Assembly (NCBI GenBank): GCA_022843385.1 | Contig: JALHNT010000019.1 | Coordinates: forward strand, 62,001 to 126,000 | Origin: Anaerolineae bacterium | Lineage (GTDB): Bacteria; Chloroflexota; Anaerolineae; Aggregatilineales; Phototrophicaceae | Reading direction: 5' to 3' | Length of the DNA: 64,000 nt | Shown here: piece after piece, positions 7,607 through 16,807 of the stretch | Numbering within the stretch: position 1 is the first letter of the stretch | How the letters are laid out: each line of letters opens with the position of its first letter | The notes under the pieces: generated by a model | Seen by the model: only the letters and a program-made list of their open reading frames with translations | Told to the model about the DNA's origin: nothing | Databases searched by the model: none | Made by a program: the position numbers and the translations under genes

Positions 7607-9193
7607 TTACATTCCGCGGCTCAGGAGAGCCACATCAATCAACCATTGCGGGTGCCAGAGGTAGCCCTGAAGGTCAGCGCGGAAGGCGGTCTGCACATCC
7701 GGCTGATTAAAGGGCGCAAACGGGCTGTTCTCCTGGTTCGCAAGCTGCAAGGTCTGATAATCGGCCAGGCGCTGCGCCTGATCGCTCTCAACCTTGACCG
7801 CCTCGATCAGCGACATTACTTCAGCCGAACCTTCGGTCCAGTTAGCGCGCGCGCCACCGACCTTGCCGCCAGGCAGGAAGGCCAGGAAGTCAGCAGGGTC
7901 CAGAATGTCCGGCCCCCAGAACCAGTAGCCGAAAGCCGCCTGACCGTTGCGGTATTCCTCCAGCTTAGTCTGAAGATCGCCCACATCCAGAGTCACGGTG
8001 ATCCCCACTTCGGCCAGATCGGCCTGAATCTTCTGGGCGTTGGTATTCATATCCACGCCCTGGAAGGTGAAGTCCGGGTATGACAGTGTTAGCTCTAACC
8101 CATCGGGATAACCGGCTTCGGCCAGGAGCGACTTAGCTGCTTCGATGTCGCGCTTGATACCCTGATCGGAGCTCAACGCGCCAGCCAGACCAACCGCCAG
8201 ATTGGAACCCGGTTGCACACCACCCCATAGCGCCTGATAACCTTCGTAGTCCAGCGCCAGCCGAATTGCCTTCTGCACATTCGGATCGGAAACGGGGCCG
8301 CCGATGTCCGGATTGGCGTTCATAATCAGGAAGTGGACGAGATTGCCCGGACCGCGGAAGATGCTAATGTCGGCATTTCCTTCGAGCGAAGCGATCTGAT
8401 CGCTGGTGAGGTCCAGGGCGATGTCCACATCACCGGCTTCCAGAGCGCTCTTCTGGGTAGCGGCTTCAGGAATGTTCTGGATGATGACACGATCAAAGTA
8501 TGGCGCGTCGCCCCGATAGCTAGAGTTGCGTACCAGAACCGTTTCGACCTGTGGCTCCCATGATTCGAGAATATAGGGGCCGGAACCGGCAGACGTCCCG
8601 TTGAGGAACTGCTCGGCTGCGTCACCTGTTTCGGCATCCGCGCCGGATAGTCCGCCATTTTCCTGAATCAGAACCGAGTCGGTGATTGAGAACGCACTAT
8701 TCGGTAGCAGCGACAGGAAAGAAGGATTCGGGGCGGTCAAGACGATTTCGACGGTTGAGGCATCGACTGCCGTCACCGACGCAATGCCATCAGCCAGGAA
8801 GGCCGGGCTGCTCTTGACATTCTTAAGACGGTCAAACGAGAAGACAACATCATCCGCGGTGACCGGATTACCGCTGGAGAAGGTAACACCTTCAGCCAGG
8901 GTGAAGGTATAGGTTAGACCATCGTCTGACACAGTCCACTCGCTCGCCAGCATCGGCTCAATACCACTGGCATCAGCATCGGGGAAGGTAACAAGAGTAT
9001 CGTAGGTAGCGCGCAAAACCACACCCGTCGTCTGGGTATAGCCGCGCGCCGGATCATAGGAATCGGTGCTTTCAGCGTGACCGATCACCAACACATTTTC
9101 GTCCTGAGCGGATACAGCCGCCAGCCCCAGAGCGAGGATGGCAACCAGCATCATCAGGGCATTGATGACAGGTCGAAGGGCAAATCGTGACAT
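7607..9193 (-). CDS. ABC transporter substrate-binding protein, peptide/nickel class (SBP_bac_5)
   Basis: A secreted 528-residue extracellular solute-binding protein that delivers ligand to the permeases at 5690-7541. A signal peptide is clear: Arg near the start, a long Ala/Leu/Met core (residues about 10-27), and AVSAQDEN at the predicted cleavage site. The mature part has family 5 features: an early SYDPARGY segment, the LASEWTVSDDGLTYTF strand and a PVTADDVVFSFDRL segment. ATG 9193 is preceded by GAGAGG at a good distance, which decides it over the ATG 24 nt upstream. Family 5 proteins bind peptides, but also glycosides, opines or nickel, so the ligand is open. The nearby M24 peptidase makes a peptide plausible. 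Confidence 0.9.
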   Translation of the reverse strand: MSRFALRPVINALMMLVAILALGLAAVSAQDENVLVIGHAESTDSYDPARGYTQTTGVVLRATYDTLVTFPDADASGIEPMLASEWTVSDDGLTYTFTLAEGVTFSSGNPVTADDVVFSFDRLKNVKSSPAFLADGIASVTAVDASTVEIVLTAPNPSFLSLLPNSAFSITDSVLIQENGGLSGADAETGDAAEQFLNGTSAGSGPYILESWEPQVETVLVRNSSYRGDAPYFDRVIIQNIPEAATQKSALEAGDVDIALDLTSDQIASLEGNADISIFRGPGNLVHFLIMNANPDIGGPVSDPNVQKAIRLALDYEGYQALWGGVQPGSNLAVGLAGALSSDQGIKRDIEAAKSLLAEAGYPDGLELTLSYPDFTFQGVDMNTNAQKIQADLAEVGITVTLDVGDLQTKLEEYRNGQAAFGYWFWGPDILDPADFLAFLPGGKVGGARANWTEGSAEVMSLIEAVKVESDQAQRLADYQTLQLANQENSPFAPFNQPDVQTAFRADLQGYLWHPQWLIDVALLSRGM

Positions 9194-9374
9194 ATTGCTT
9201 TTCCTCTCGTGCAACAACTGTAAATATCCTCATCAAGCGTTGTCCGTTGATGTGCGCGCCAATTGTGGACGGAGATTAAGATATATGCAAGGAGTCCAAT
9301 GCATTTTTAATCCACGACTTTTTCGTGTTATAGTCGGCACACTGAAATCCTACTCCAACCCAACAGGCAGCATC

Positions 9375-10520
9375 ATGTCATTTAGCGAACGGCTCTCTCG
9401 TTTTCAGTCGCATATTCAAGGCCATGTCGATCTGGTCTTTTTCCCGATCTCAACTGATCTGGAGTATCTGACCGGTGTCCCACGCGACATCCCAAATTTC
9501 GGACGTACCATCCATCCCGGAGCCTGGGCGGAAGGTGCATGGCTGACGCCGGATCAGCCGCCGGTGCTGGTGCTACCGCGTATGAGTGCAGAGTTCGGTG
9601 GCCTGGGTCAGATGAAAAATGTCTCAATTCGTGTTTTCGGTGATTGGGATGACCCGAAGACGGTCATCAGCGATCTGTTGAAGACCTTCAACCTGCCGAC
9701 GAATCCGCGCGTCGGGATCAGTGATCAGGCAACGGGCGAAACAATCGTTCATCTACAGAATATTGTCCCTGATGCCCGGTTCAGTTCAGCCACCGATCTG
9801 CTTCGTCCGCTACGGGTTATCAAGTCGGAAGACGAAATCGCGCTGATGCGCCGTGCAGGTGCGATCACAGAAGCTGCTTTCGCCGATGTCATCAAGCAAC
9901 TCAAACTCGGCATGACCGAACTGGAAATCATCTCTGAGGTCGATTATCAGATGCGCCGGCATGGCTCGCTTGGGCCATCCTTCACGACCTCCCTTTATAA
10001 CTCTGGCCCTAATCATCCCCTGCTCTTTGGGCAGCGTATGGCAACCTGGCCGCGTGTACTCACGCCACCAGTGTCGGTGTTGTTCGATTTCGGCGCGGTG
10101 CTGGATGGTATCTGTTATGACTATGGTCGAACTGTATCGTTTGGCGCACCTTCAGATGAGCAGGTTCGCGTCCATCGACTCATCATGGAGGCTCAGGCTG
10201 CTGGGATTGCAACGCTTAAGGCTGGTGTCATGACCACTACCCAGGCTGATGCTGCTGCCAGAAAAGTAATTGAGGATGCTGGCTATGGCGAAACCTTCCG
10301 GCACCGACTCGGGCATGGGATCGGTTGGGACGTTCACGAACCTCCCTTCCTGACGAAAGGTGATGAGACACTGCTGCAAGAAGGGATGCTCTTCACCATT
10401 GAACCCAGCATCATGCAGTTCAATAGTTTTTCGGCCCGTATAGAAGATGTGGTGGTTGCCCGACCACATGGTGGCGAACCCCTGACGCGCGGCTATCAAG
10501 ACCTGATTGTGATCGACTGA
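9375..10520 (+). CDS. M24-family metallopeptidase (Xaa-Pro aminopeptidase-like)
   Basis: A 381-residue cytoplasmic pita-bread-fold enzyme that probably removes N-terminal residues from short peptides, often Xaa-Pro. Residues 1-140 are the creatinase N-domain and about 145-375 the catalytic domain. All five metal ligands are in order: the Asp pair in FDFGAVLDG and CYDYGRTV, His in GHGIGWDVHE, Glu in FTIEPSI, and Glu in SARIEDVV. The frame is open upstream to 9138 but the homologous part starts at MSFSERLSRF (ATG 9375). No strong ribosome-binding site is visible, and a TATAGT sequence near 9329 may be the -10. It is divergent from the peptide-binding protein and is followed after one base by the RidA gene. 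Confidence 0.85.
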   Translation: MSFSERLSRFQSHIQGHVDLVFFPISTDLEYLTGVPRDIPNFGRTIHPGAWAEGAWLTPDQPPVLVLPRMSAEFGGLGQMKNVSIRVFGDWDDPKTVISDLLKTFNLPTNPRVGISDQATGETIVHLQNIVPDARFSSATDLLRPLRVIKSEDEIALMRRAGAITEAAFADVIKQLKLGMTELEIISEVDYQMRRHGSLGPSFTTSLYNSGPNHPLLFGQRMATWPRVLTPPVSVLFDFGAVLDGICYDYGRTVSFGAPSDEQVRVHRLIMEAQAAGIATLKAGVMTTTQADAAARKVIEDAGYGETFRHRLGHGIGWDVHEPPFLTKGDETLLQEGMLFTIEPSIMQFNSFSARIEDVVVARPHGGEPLTRGYQDLIVID

Positions 10521-10521
10521 G

Positions 10522-10908
10522 ATGCGCCAGAACATTTCATCCGGGACGGTCTGGGAGGAATTAGCTGGCTACTCGCGGGCAGTTCGAATTGGCAACCTTG
10601 TCGCGGTATCGGGGACAACGGCTACCGATGACCATGGACAGTTAGTGGGTGCAGGCGATCCCTATGCCCAGACGGTCTATATTATCCAGAAGATTGAGCG
10701 TGCCCTTCTCGCTGCCGGAGCCACGCTCAATGATGTCTTTCGGACTCGGATTTACGTCACTGATGTGAACCAGTGGGAGGCGGTTGCCCGTGCTCATGGA
10801 GAGTATTTTGCAACCATCCGTCCGGCTAACACATTGGTTGAGGTGAGTGCTTTGGTCGGTAATGGATACCTAGTTGAGATGGAAGCGGATGCGGTGATTG
10901 GGGTATGA
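10522..10908 (+). CDS. RidA/YjgF family enamine/imine deaminase-like protein
   Basis: A 128-residue small cytoplasmic protein of the trimeric RidA (YER057c/UK114) family, whose archetype hydrolyses reactive enamines and imines. The conserved core TRIYVTDVNQWEAV, with the Arg that binds the substrate carboxylate, is at about residues 73-86, and VEVSALVG near residue 112 is also typical. The start codon is one base after the M24 peptidase stop and the stop overlaps the next start (ATGA), so translation is coupled across three genes. The LLM flavin enzyme that follows suggests a dedicated role, perhaps processing a product of that oxidase, as RutC does beside RutA. Confidence 0.88.
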   Translation: MRQNISSGTVWEELAGYSRAVRIGNLVAVSGTTATDDHGQLVGAGDPYAQTVYIIQKIERALLAAGATLNDVFRTRIYVTDVNQWEAVARAHGEYFATIRPANTLVEVSALVGNGYLVEMEADAVIGV

Positions 10909-11900
10909 AGTTTAGCCTTCGGCTGAATAACGATCATGTGGTTAATGACTATATGAAATGGGCTCTGTTGGCCGAGTCAGTGGGGTTCGATCAATTCTGG
11001 GTCAGCAATGACCTGTTCATTCGGAGTGCGCCGATCATCCTGTCAGCCGTCGCCGCAGCCACACGCCGCATTGAGATCGGCACCTGCATCCTCAATCCAT
11101 ATACCATTCATCCGGCTGAAATCGCCATGATGGCTTTCACGCTGGATGAACTCAGCGGCGGACGATTCAACTTGGGACTCTCATCGGGCGCAGGCGATTT
11201 TCTGGGCTGGATTGGGATCGAGCAGACAAAACCACGAACCGCCGTCATTGAAACTGTTGAGTTTCTCAATCACCTTTTCAGCGGTGGTTCATTGTCTCAC
11301 ACAGGCACGTTCCTGCGCTGGTCGCAAGAAGCCTACTTGCGTATTAAGCCAGCGCGCCGGATACCGATTTATCTTGGTGCCATGAGTCCGCTCATGGTGA
11401 AGGAAATTGGTCGAATTGCCGATGGCGGACTCCCCCTGCTCTTTCCACCAGAACATATCCAGTCCATCATTCCTCAGGTTCGTTCCGGTGCAGAGGAAAC
11501 AGGACGACGCTTCGACGAGATTGATCTGGCAGCCTGCATCTGGTGTTCCATTTCGACGGATCGCGCGGCAGCCAGGGATGCTCTGAAAGAAAAAATTGCC
11601 TATTATGGTCATGCGATGAGCGAAACGATCCTAAGTCAGCTTGGACTCAGACACAGCGATTTCGCTGAGATCGAACAGGCGGTCATGCATAACCATGATC
11701 TAAAGCGCGCCATATCGCTCGTGACTGAACCCATGATGCAAATCGGTATTGCCGGCGACGCACATGACCTGATTTTGCGAATCGAGTCGCTCATTCACAT
11801 GGGAGCAACTCACATCAGTTTCGGCCCGCCCCTCGGACCGGATATAACCACTGCCATTGAGACTTTAGGTCGAGAAGTGCTACCCTATTTTCATGACTAA
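10905..11900 (+). CDS. LLM-class flavin-dependent oxidoreductase
   Basis: A 331-residue TIM-barrel oxidoreductase of the luciferase-like monooxygenase superfamily, using FMN or F420. It resembles the methylene-tetrahydromethanopterin reductase branch: an early VGFDQFWVSND segment, TRRIEIGTCILNPYTIHP, and the strongly conserved LDELSGGRFNLGL. A PIYLGAMSP strand and a C-terminal GATHISFGPPLGPD phosphate-binding-like segment complete the barrel. Its ATG overlaps the RidA stop by 4 nt. The substrate cannot be read from sequence; the RidA neighbour is compatible with N-heterocycle or nitrogen-compound oxidation. Confidence 0.85.
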   Translation: MKFSLRLNNDHVVNDYMKWALLAESVGFDQFWVSNDLFIRSAPIILSAVAAATRRIEIGTCILNPYTIHPAEIAMMAFTLDELSGGRFNLGLSSGAGDFLGWIGIEQTKPRTAVIETVEFLNHLFSGGSLSHTGTFLRWSQEAYLRIKPARRIPIYLGAMSPLMVKEIGRIADGGLPLLFPPEHIQSIIPQVRSGAEETGRRFDEIDLAACIWCSISTDRAAARDALKEKIAYYGHAMSETILSQLGLRHSDFAEIEQAVMHNHDLKRAISLVTEPMMQIGIAGDAHDLILRIESLIHMGATHISFGPPLGPDITTAIETLGREVLPYFHD

Positions 11901-11992
11901 GCATCTGGACACTTCTGCTGCTTCACGTTAAGACGTCGATTCTTTTATAATTGACACCTTTATGGCTCACACAATCATGATGGAGATTAAGC

Positions 11993-13069
11993 ATGTCTGG
12001 TCGAAAGTTACGTGCCGCAGTGATTGGTCTGGGCATAGGTAAGTCACATGCCAAAGGGTATTTGAACAGCCCGGATGCCGATCTGGTTGCGGTCTGCGAT
12101 ATGAACCAGGAACGACTTCAGCAGTCCGCCGATGAGTGGAAGGTCGAAGGACGCTATGTTGATTATCACGCCATGTTCAAAGAGGCGGATCTCGATGTCG
12201 TCAGCGTATGTGTGCCGAATGCGCTTCATGCTGAAGTGTCAATAGCCGCTATGGAAGCCGGATGTCATGTCATCTGCGAGAAGCCCATGGCGGTGAGTGT
12301 CGGTGAGGCCGAGCAGATGGTCGCGGCAGCCAAGCGAACCGGCAAGCAGTTGATGGTCTGTTACAACTATCGTTATCGTACAGATTCGCAGTGGATGCGC
12401 CGCATTATTCAAAGTGGCAAGCTGGGGCAAATCTATCACGCTTCAGTCTCCTGGCATCGTGAGACGGGGATTCCCGGTTGGGGTTTGTTTGGCAGCAAGC
12501 AGGCTTCCGGCGGTGGGGCATTCATTGACCTGGGTGTACACATTATTGACCTGGCGCTGTGGGTGATGGATTTCCCGGAAGCCTTAACCGTTAGCGGCAG
12601 CTTGCGCAGCCTGTTCGGGCCGGTAGCACGCAAGACCTGGGGACGCAAACCGGGGCAGACCGTCGACCAGTTTGATGTGGATGACGGAGGCGTTGCCTTC
12701 ATTCGACTCGCCAATGGGGTCAGCATGTTGTTGCATGTCACGTGGGCAGAACATACTCAGCCGAAAGAAGACTCATTCCGTATCGAGATTCAAGGCACGG
12801 AGGGTACGGTTATTCAGCATGTCCGTCATTACGGCAGCAACGACACCCTGCGTTATTTCACTGAGATTGAAGGCGAATCGGTCACCATCACTCCTGATAT
12901 CCGCTTCGAGGGGCCGCAGAGCCATGAGGCACTGGTCAGGGACTTGATGAGCAGTCTACGTCAGGGGCAAACACCTGCCACCAGTGGCGAACAAGGGCTG
13001 GCGACCATTCATATCCTGGAAGCGCTTTATCAATCGTCCGAACAAGGTCATGAAATCGCGCTGACATAA
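11993..13069 (+). CDS. Gfo/Idh/MocA family NAD(P)-dependent oxidoreductase
   Basis: A 358-residue sugar-dehydrogenase-like protein. An N-terminal Rossmann fold (residues 1-125) has the dinucleotide motif VIGLGIGKSHAKGY. The conserved CEKPMAV near residue 96 contains the catalytic-site Lys. The C-terminal alpha/beta domain begins near residue 130, with GGGAFIDLGVHIID holding the usual Asp-His pair. GGAG is present 9 nt before the ATG. The gap of about 90 nt after the LLM gene allows its own promoter. The next gene, an ABC exporter, starts 16 nt after this stop, so the two are probably co-transcribed. The substrate (sugar, cyclitol or bile pigment-like) is unknown. Confidence 0.88.
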   Translation: MSGRKLRAAVIGLGIGKSHAKGYLNSPDADLVAVCDMNQERLQQSADEWKVEGRYVDYHAMFKEADLDVVSVCVPNALHAEVSIAAMEAGCHVICEKPMAVSVGEAEQMVAAAKRTGKQLMVCYNYRYRTDSQWMRRIIQSGKLGQIYHASVSWHRETGIPGWGLFGSKQASGGGAFIDLGVHIIDLALWVMDFPEALTVSGSLRSLFGPVARKTWGRKPGQTVDQFDVDDGGVAFIRLANGVSMLLHVTWAEHTQPKEDSFRIEIQGTEGTVIQHVRHYGSNDTLRYFTEIEGESVTITPDIRFEGPQSHEALVRDLMSSLRQGQTPATSGEQGLATIHILEALYQSSEQGHEIALT

Positions 13070-13085
13070 AGCCGGTGAGGACAAT

Positions 13086-14840
13086 GTGGAGCAGAATCAT
13101 CCTGAAGCCAACTGGCGCTGGTTAGGTTACTACGTCGGGCGACATCGCTATGCCGCTATTGGCTCACTGGTCAGTGGCGCGATTGCTGGTCTGACAGCTG
13201 CGGCCGAGCCTTACTTGATTGGGATCATCATAGATGACCTCAGCCGCGGTGTTGCGCTGACCGATCTGTTAGGTTATGCCGGCTTGCTGATCATCCTGGC
13301 GCTAATCTCAATTGCCGCTTTCTGGGGCCAACGGTTGTGGAGCGGTACCGTTGCCTACTCGGTCAACTACGACATACGCCAGGATTTGTTCGATAATCTG
13401 CTCACATTGGAGCAGAAGTTTTTCCAGACTTACGCCACCGGTGACCTGATCTCGCGCATGTACAGTGATCTCGACGTGATCTGGCGTTTGCTTACTCTGG
13501 GCTTTACCCGGTTTGGCAGCGCGTTCATGACCGTGGTTGTCACTTTTGTTGTGCTCGGCACTATCAACATCCCCCTGACCCTGGTGGTTTTCGTCGTTCT
13601 GCTCATCTCAACCAGCATTCAGATGAAGGCGGGTTCTGTTCTCGCTCCCGTCTTCGAGCGGGTGCAGGATCAGGCTGGCACACTCTCAGCCTTCGTTCAG
13701 GATACAGTCAGCGGGATACAGACGATCAAGACTTTTGGGAAAGAGGCTGGCGCAGCACACCAGTACGGCGTGGAAAACGAGGAGTTCAAACGGCGCTGGT
13801 TGTACTTCAAGCGGCGTAATGAACCTGTCGGTATGCTGCCGAATATGATAAGCGAATTCACTGCCGCTATTGTGGTCGTCTTTGGCGGCATCATGACTTT
13901 GCAGGGGTCCTTGACTCTGGGAAACTTCGTGCAATTCCTGGTGTTTCTGGGGATGATAAGCACCGCGCTCCTGCAATTGGGGACGATCTATCAACGGCTT
14001 CAGCAAGCCAAGGGTGCGCTACAACGTCTGACGCCCCTGCTCCAATCACCGAACATTCATTCTGAATCTAATGCACAACGTATAGTCCGACCACGCGGTG
14101 CCATCCAGTTCCAGGGAGTCGGCCTCAAGATTGAGGGTAAATGGTTACTTAAAGATGTAGACCTCAGTATTGATGCCGGTCAAACAGTGGCACTGGTTGG
14201 ACACACTGGCTGTGGTAAGACACTGCTCGTCAGTCTGCTAGCTCGTGTGATTGACCCGACTGAAGGAACAATCTACATCGATGGGCAAGATATCCGTGAG
14301 TTATCGCTAGAGGACCTGCGCGAAGCCATTGCCTATGTCCCCCAGACGACCTTTCTATTTAGCCAGTCGGTTCATGCCAATGTCCGAATGGGACTCGAAA
14401 ACATTTCTGACGATGAACTGGCAGATGCGCTGCATATCTCCCGTTTCAGCAATGATCTGCCTCAGCTTCCTCAGGGATTAGATACACTGGTTGGTGAGAA
14501 GGGTGTTCTGTTGTCTGGGGGGCAGAAACAGCGACTAGCCATCGCCAGAGCAGTGGTACGGAATCCTGCAATTCTGGTTCTCGATGATGCTCTATCCAGT
14601 GTTGACTCTCATACCGCGGCTGAAATCCTTCATGATTTAAAGGGTGTAATGCGAACCCGCACCAGCCTCATCATTGCCCATCGGATCGCGACGGTCAGGA
14701 ACGCTGAATATGTCGTTGTAATGGATCATGGCCGTATCATTGAACGCGGGACACATGAGATCTTGATTACTCAGGGTGGGATGTACGCACACATGGTCGA
14801 ACGCGAATTGCGACAGGATGAGCCCTATGTCCGCGTCTAA
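13086..14840 (+). CDS. ABC exporter half-transporter with degenerate ATP site (first of pair)
   Basis: A 584-residue membrane half-transporter: six-helix type 1 exporter domain (about 20-305) followed by a nucleotide-binding domain (about 335-570). Walker A is GHTGCGKT, the signature LSGGQKQR is canonical, and the His switch is IIAHR. Walker B reads LVLDDALSSVD, so the catalytic Glu is replaced by Asp, as in one partner of heterodimeric exporters such as LmrCD and TM287/288. The start is GTG at 13086 with GGTGAGGA upstream; the ATG two bases earlier is in another frame. It overlaps the second half-transporter by 14 nt. The substrate is not predictable (drug, lipid or peptide). Confidence 0.9.
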   Translation: MEQNHPEANWRWLGYYVGRHRYAAIGSLVSGAIAGLTAAAEPYLIGIIIDDLSRGVALTDLLGYAGLLIILALISIAAFWGQRLWSGTVAYSVNYDIRQDLFDNLLTLEQKFFQTYATGDLISRMYSDLDVIWRLLTLGFTRFGSAFMTVVVTFVVLGTINIPLTLVVFVVLLISTSIQMKAGSVLAPVFERVQDQAGTLSAFVQDTVSGIQTIKTFGKEAGAAHQYGVENEEFKRRWLYFKRRNEPVGMLPNMISEFTAAIVVVFGGIMTLQGSLTLGNFVQFLVFLGMISTALLQLGTIYQRLQQAKGALQRLTPLLQSPNIHSESNAQRIVRPRGAIQFQGVGLKIEGKWLLKDVDLSIDAGQTVALVGHTGCGKTLLVSLLARVIDPTEGTIYIDGQDIRELSLEDLREAIAYVPQTTFLFSQSVHANVRMGLENISDDELADALHISRFSNDLPQLPQGLDTLVGEKGVLLSGGQKQRLAIARAVVRNPAILVLDDALSSVDSHTAAEILHDLKGVMRTRTSLIIAHRIATVRNAEYVVVMDHGRIIERGTHEILITQGGMYAHMVERELRQDEPYVRV

Positions 14841-16659
14841 CCATACATACACAGCGACACGCGCCAAACCGATGCCTACTCGGGTAAGTGAGTTCAGTGA
14901 TCGTTATTTGTTTTGGATGCTGGCGCGGTTTGTACGTCCATATCTGCGAGAACTAACCACCGTCTTCGCAATGTTGTTGGGTGTGACGATTTCCACGCTC
15001 TTGCCACCCTATCTGATTCAGGAAGCTGTAGATGGCCCAATCCAACGGGGCGATCTGAATGGCCTTATCCCTTTTGGAATTGCCTATCTGGTCGCAGTTC
15101 TAATTGGCTTCGTCCTGCGCTTTGGACACACCTATCTACTGCAAACGGTCGGTCAGAAGGCATTGGTCAATCTGCGTCAGGCACTTTACGAACACATTTT
15201 GCGCCAGGACATGCGGTTCTTCAATCTGACCCCAGTTGGGCAGATCGTATCCCGGCTCTCGAATGATATTGAAGCATTGACTGAGCTATTGTCAACCAGC
15301 ATCGTAGTGGTGGTGAGCAATCTCATTACGGTCGTCGGAATCATTGTCGTCATGCTGATTATCAACTGGCAACTGGCTCTATTGGGCCTGTGCCTGATGC
15401 CGATAATGGTGATAGCGACCCTGTATTTCCGCAAGAAAATTCGATTCGAGTCCAGCCGCTTTCATCATGTGGTTGCTGAATACCTGGCTTTCATCAACGA
15501 ACAATTCAACGGCATGTTGATCGTACAGCTTTTCGGACGACAAAGTATTAGCCGAAATGAATTCGACACGATCAACCGGCAGTATCGTGATGTTCACATG
15601 CGTCTGCGCGACTACTACACTGTGTATTCTGCCATCCTGCAACTTCTCACAACGCTGGGTCTGGCAATTGTGCTGTATGGAGGAGGCCAGGGAGTCTTGG
15701 CAGGTTGGGCAACGCTGGGAATGCTGATCGCGTTTATCCAGTACACACGGCGGAGCTTTGAACCTATATTGATGCTGGCTGAACAATTTTCCCAGATTCA
15801 AACTGCCCTATCAGCCGGGGAACGCATCGCCCAGATGCTGAAGATCGAGCCAACACTGATAGAACCTATTTCCACAAAGCCTGTCGCATCGCTCACTACA
15901 TCGCTCACTTTCGATCATATATCGTTTGGTTATGAACCGGGTAATCTGGTTCTGAAGGATATCCATCTCGATATTCCTGCTGGACAACGGGTCGCGATTG
16001 TCGGCGCAACTGGCGCAGGAAAAACATCTTTGGCAGGCCTTCTGGCGCGATTCTATGACGTAGATTCGGGCAGCATACAAATTGGCGGCATTGACATAAG
16101 ACAGTTGTGTCGGGCAGATATTCGCCGTTACGTCACTGTGGTTCCACAAACGCCATACTGTTTTAATGGGACTATTGCTGATAACCTTCGCCTTTTTGAT
16201 GCCACCATCACTAGAGAGCAAATCAGCCATGCCTGCCAACTCGTTGGCGCTGCAACATTTATTGAGCAATTGCCCAACAGCTATGATTATCGTCTCTTGC
16301 CAGGCGGAGCAAATCTCTCTCAAGGACAACGGCAACTGGTAGCCTTAGCACGAGCATTAATCCACAATCCAGATAGTGTCCTGGTATTGGACGAAGCAAC
16401 CAGCAACATTGATACTGAAACTGAGGCGATTATACAGGCTGGATTGAGGCACCTGTTGGCAAAACGCACCTGCGTTATCATTGCGCACCGTCTCAGCACA
16501 ATTCGTGAATCAGATCGAATCTTGGTGATGAAAGAAGGGCGAATTATTGAAGATGGAGACCATAACACATTAATTCAGCAGAATGGTGCATATGCTCGTT
16601 TGGTTGAAAGCCAATTTACAGAGGAAAGCACAACATCAAAAAAGGTAAATAATTCGTGA
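14827..16659 (+). CDS. ABC exporter half-transporter, catalytically canonical partner
   Basis: The second subunit of the heterodimeric exporter, about 610 residues. Transmembrane helices occupy roughly residues 30-320 and the ATPase domain 360-595. Walker A is GATGAGKTS and Walker B is VLVLDEATSNID with the catalytic Glu. Its signature deviates (LSQGQRQL), which complements the Glu-to-Asp change in the partner: together they form one degenerate and one competent ATP site. The ATG at 14827 lies within the end of the preceding gene; an ATG 9 nt earlier is also possible. The C-terminal tail is Ser/Thr/Lys-rich. Confidence 0.9.
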   Translation: MSASNHTYTATRAKPMPTRVSEFSDRYLFWMLARFVRPYLRELTTVFAMLLGVTISTLLPPYLIQEAVDGPIQRGDLNGLIPFGIAYLVAVLIGFVLRFGHTYLLQTVGQKALVNLRQALYEHILRQDMRFFNLTPVGQIVSRLSNDIEALTELLSTSIVVVVSNLITVVGIIVVMLIINWQLALLGLCLMPIMVIATLYFRKKIRFESSRFHHVVAEYLAFINEQFNGMLIVQLFGRQSISRNEFDTINRQYRDVHMRLRDYYTVYSAILQLLTTLGLAIVLYGGGQGVLAGWATLGMLIAFIQYTRRSFEPILMLAEQFSQIQTALSAGERIAQMLKIEPTLIEPISTKPVASLTTSLTFDHISFGYEPGNLVLKDIHLDIPAGQRVAIVGATGAGKTSLAGLLARFYDVDSGSIQIGGIDIRQLCRADIRRYVTVVPQTPYCFNGTIADNLRLFDATITREQISHACQLVGAATFIEQLPNSYDYRLLPGGANLSQGQRQLVALARALIHNPDSVLVLDEATSNIDTETEAIIQAGLRHLLAKRTCVIIAHRLSTIRESDRILVMKEGRIIEDGDHNTLIQQNGAYARLVESQFTEESTTSKKVNNS

Positions 16660-16717
16660 ATTAGATGAAGTTCAGTTGTTTTAGGTTGTATTTGGATTGG
16701 ATAAACTGATAAATCAT

Positions 16718-16747
16718 TGGACAATTGTGTCGATTTTTTCATATAAT
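16718..16747 (+). promoter_or_regulatory. Sigma70-type promoter for the SH3-domain protein
   Basis: TGGACA (16718-16723), 18-nt spacer, perfect TATAAT (16742-16747), about 60 nt upstream of the ATG at 16808. The AT-rich interval after the ABC exporter supports a separate transcript. Confidence 0.55.
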
Positions 16748-16807
16748 GAGATTAATCCGATACATCATGTCGGGATCTAATCAAATGAGTGTCAGGGAAT
16801 CCCGTTT

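Noticed and set aside
11993..13069. Assigning the Gfo/Idh/MocA protein as a second inositol dehydrogenase
   Set aside because: It lacks the IolG-specific SRDPAPPP block and is next to an exporter, not iol genes.
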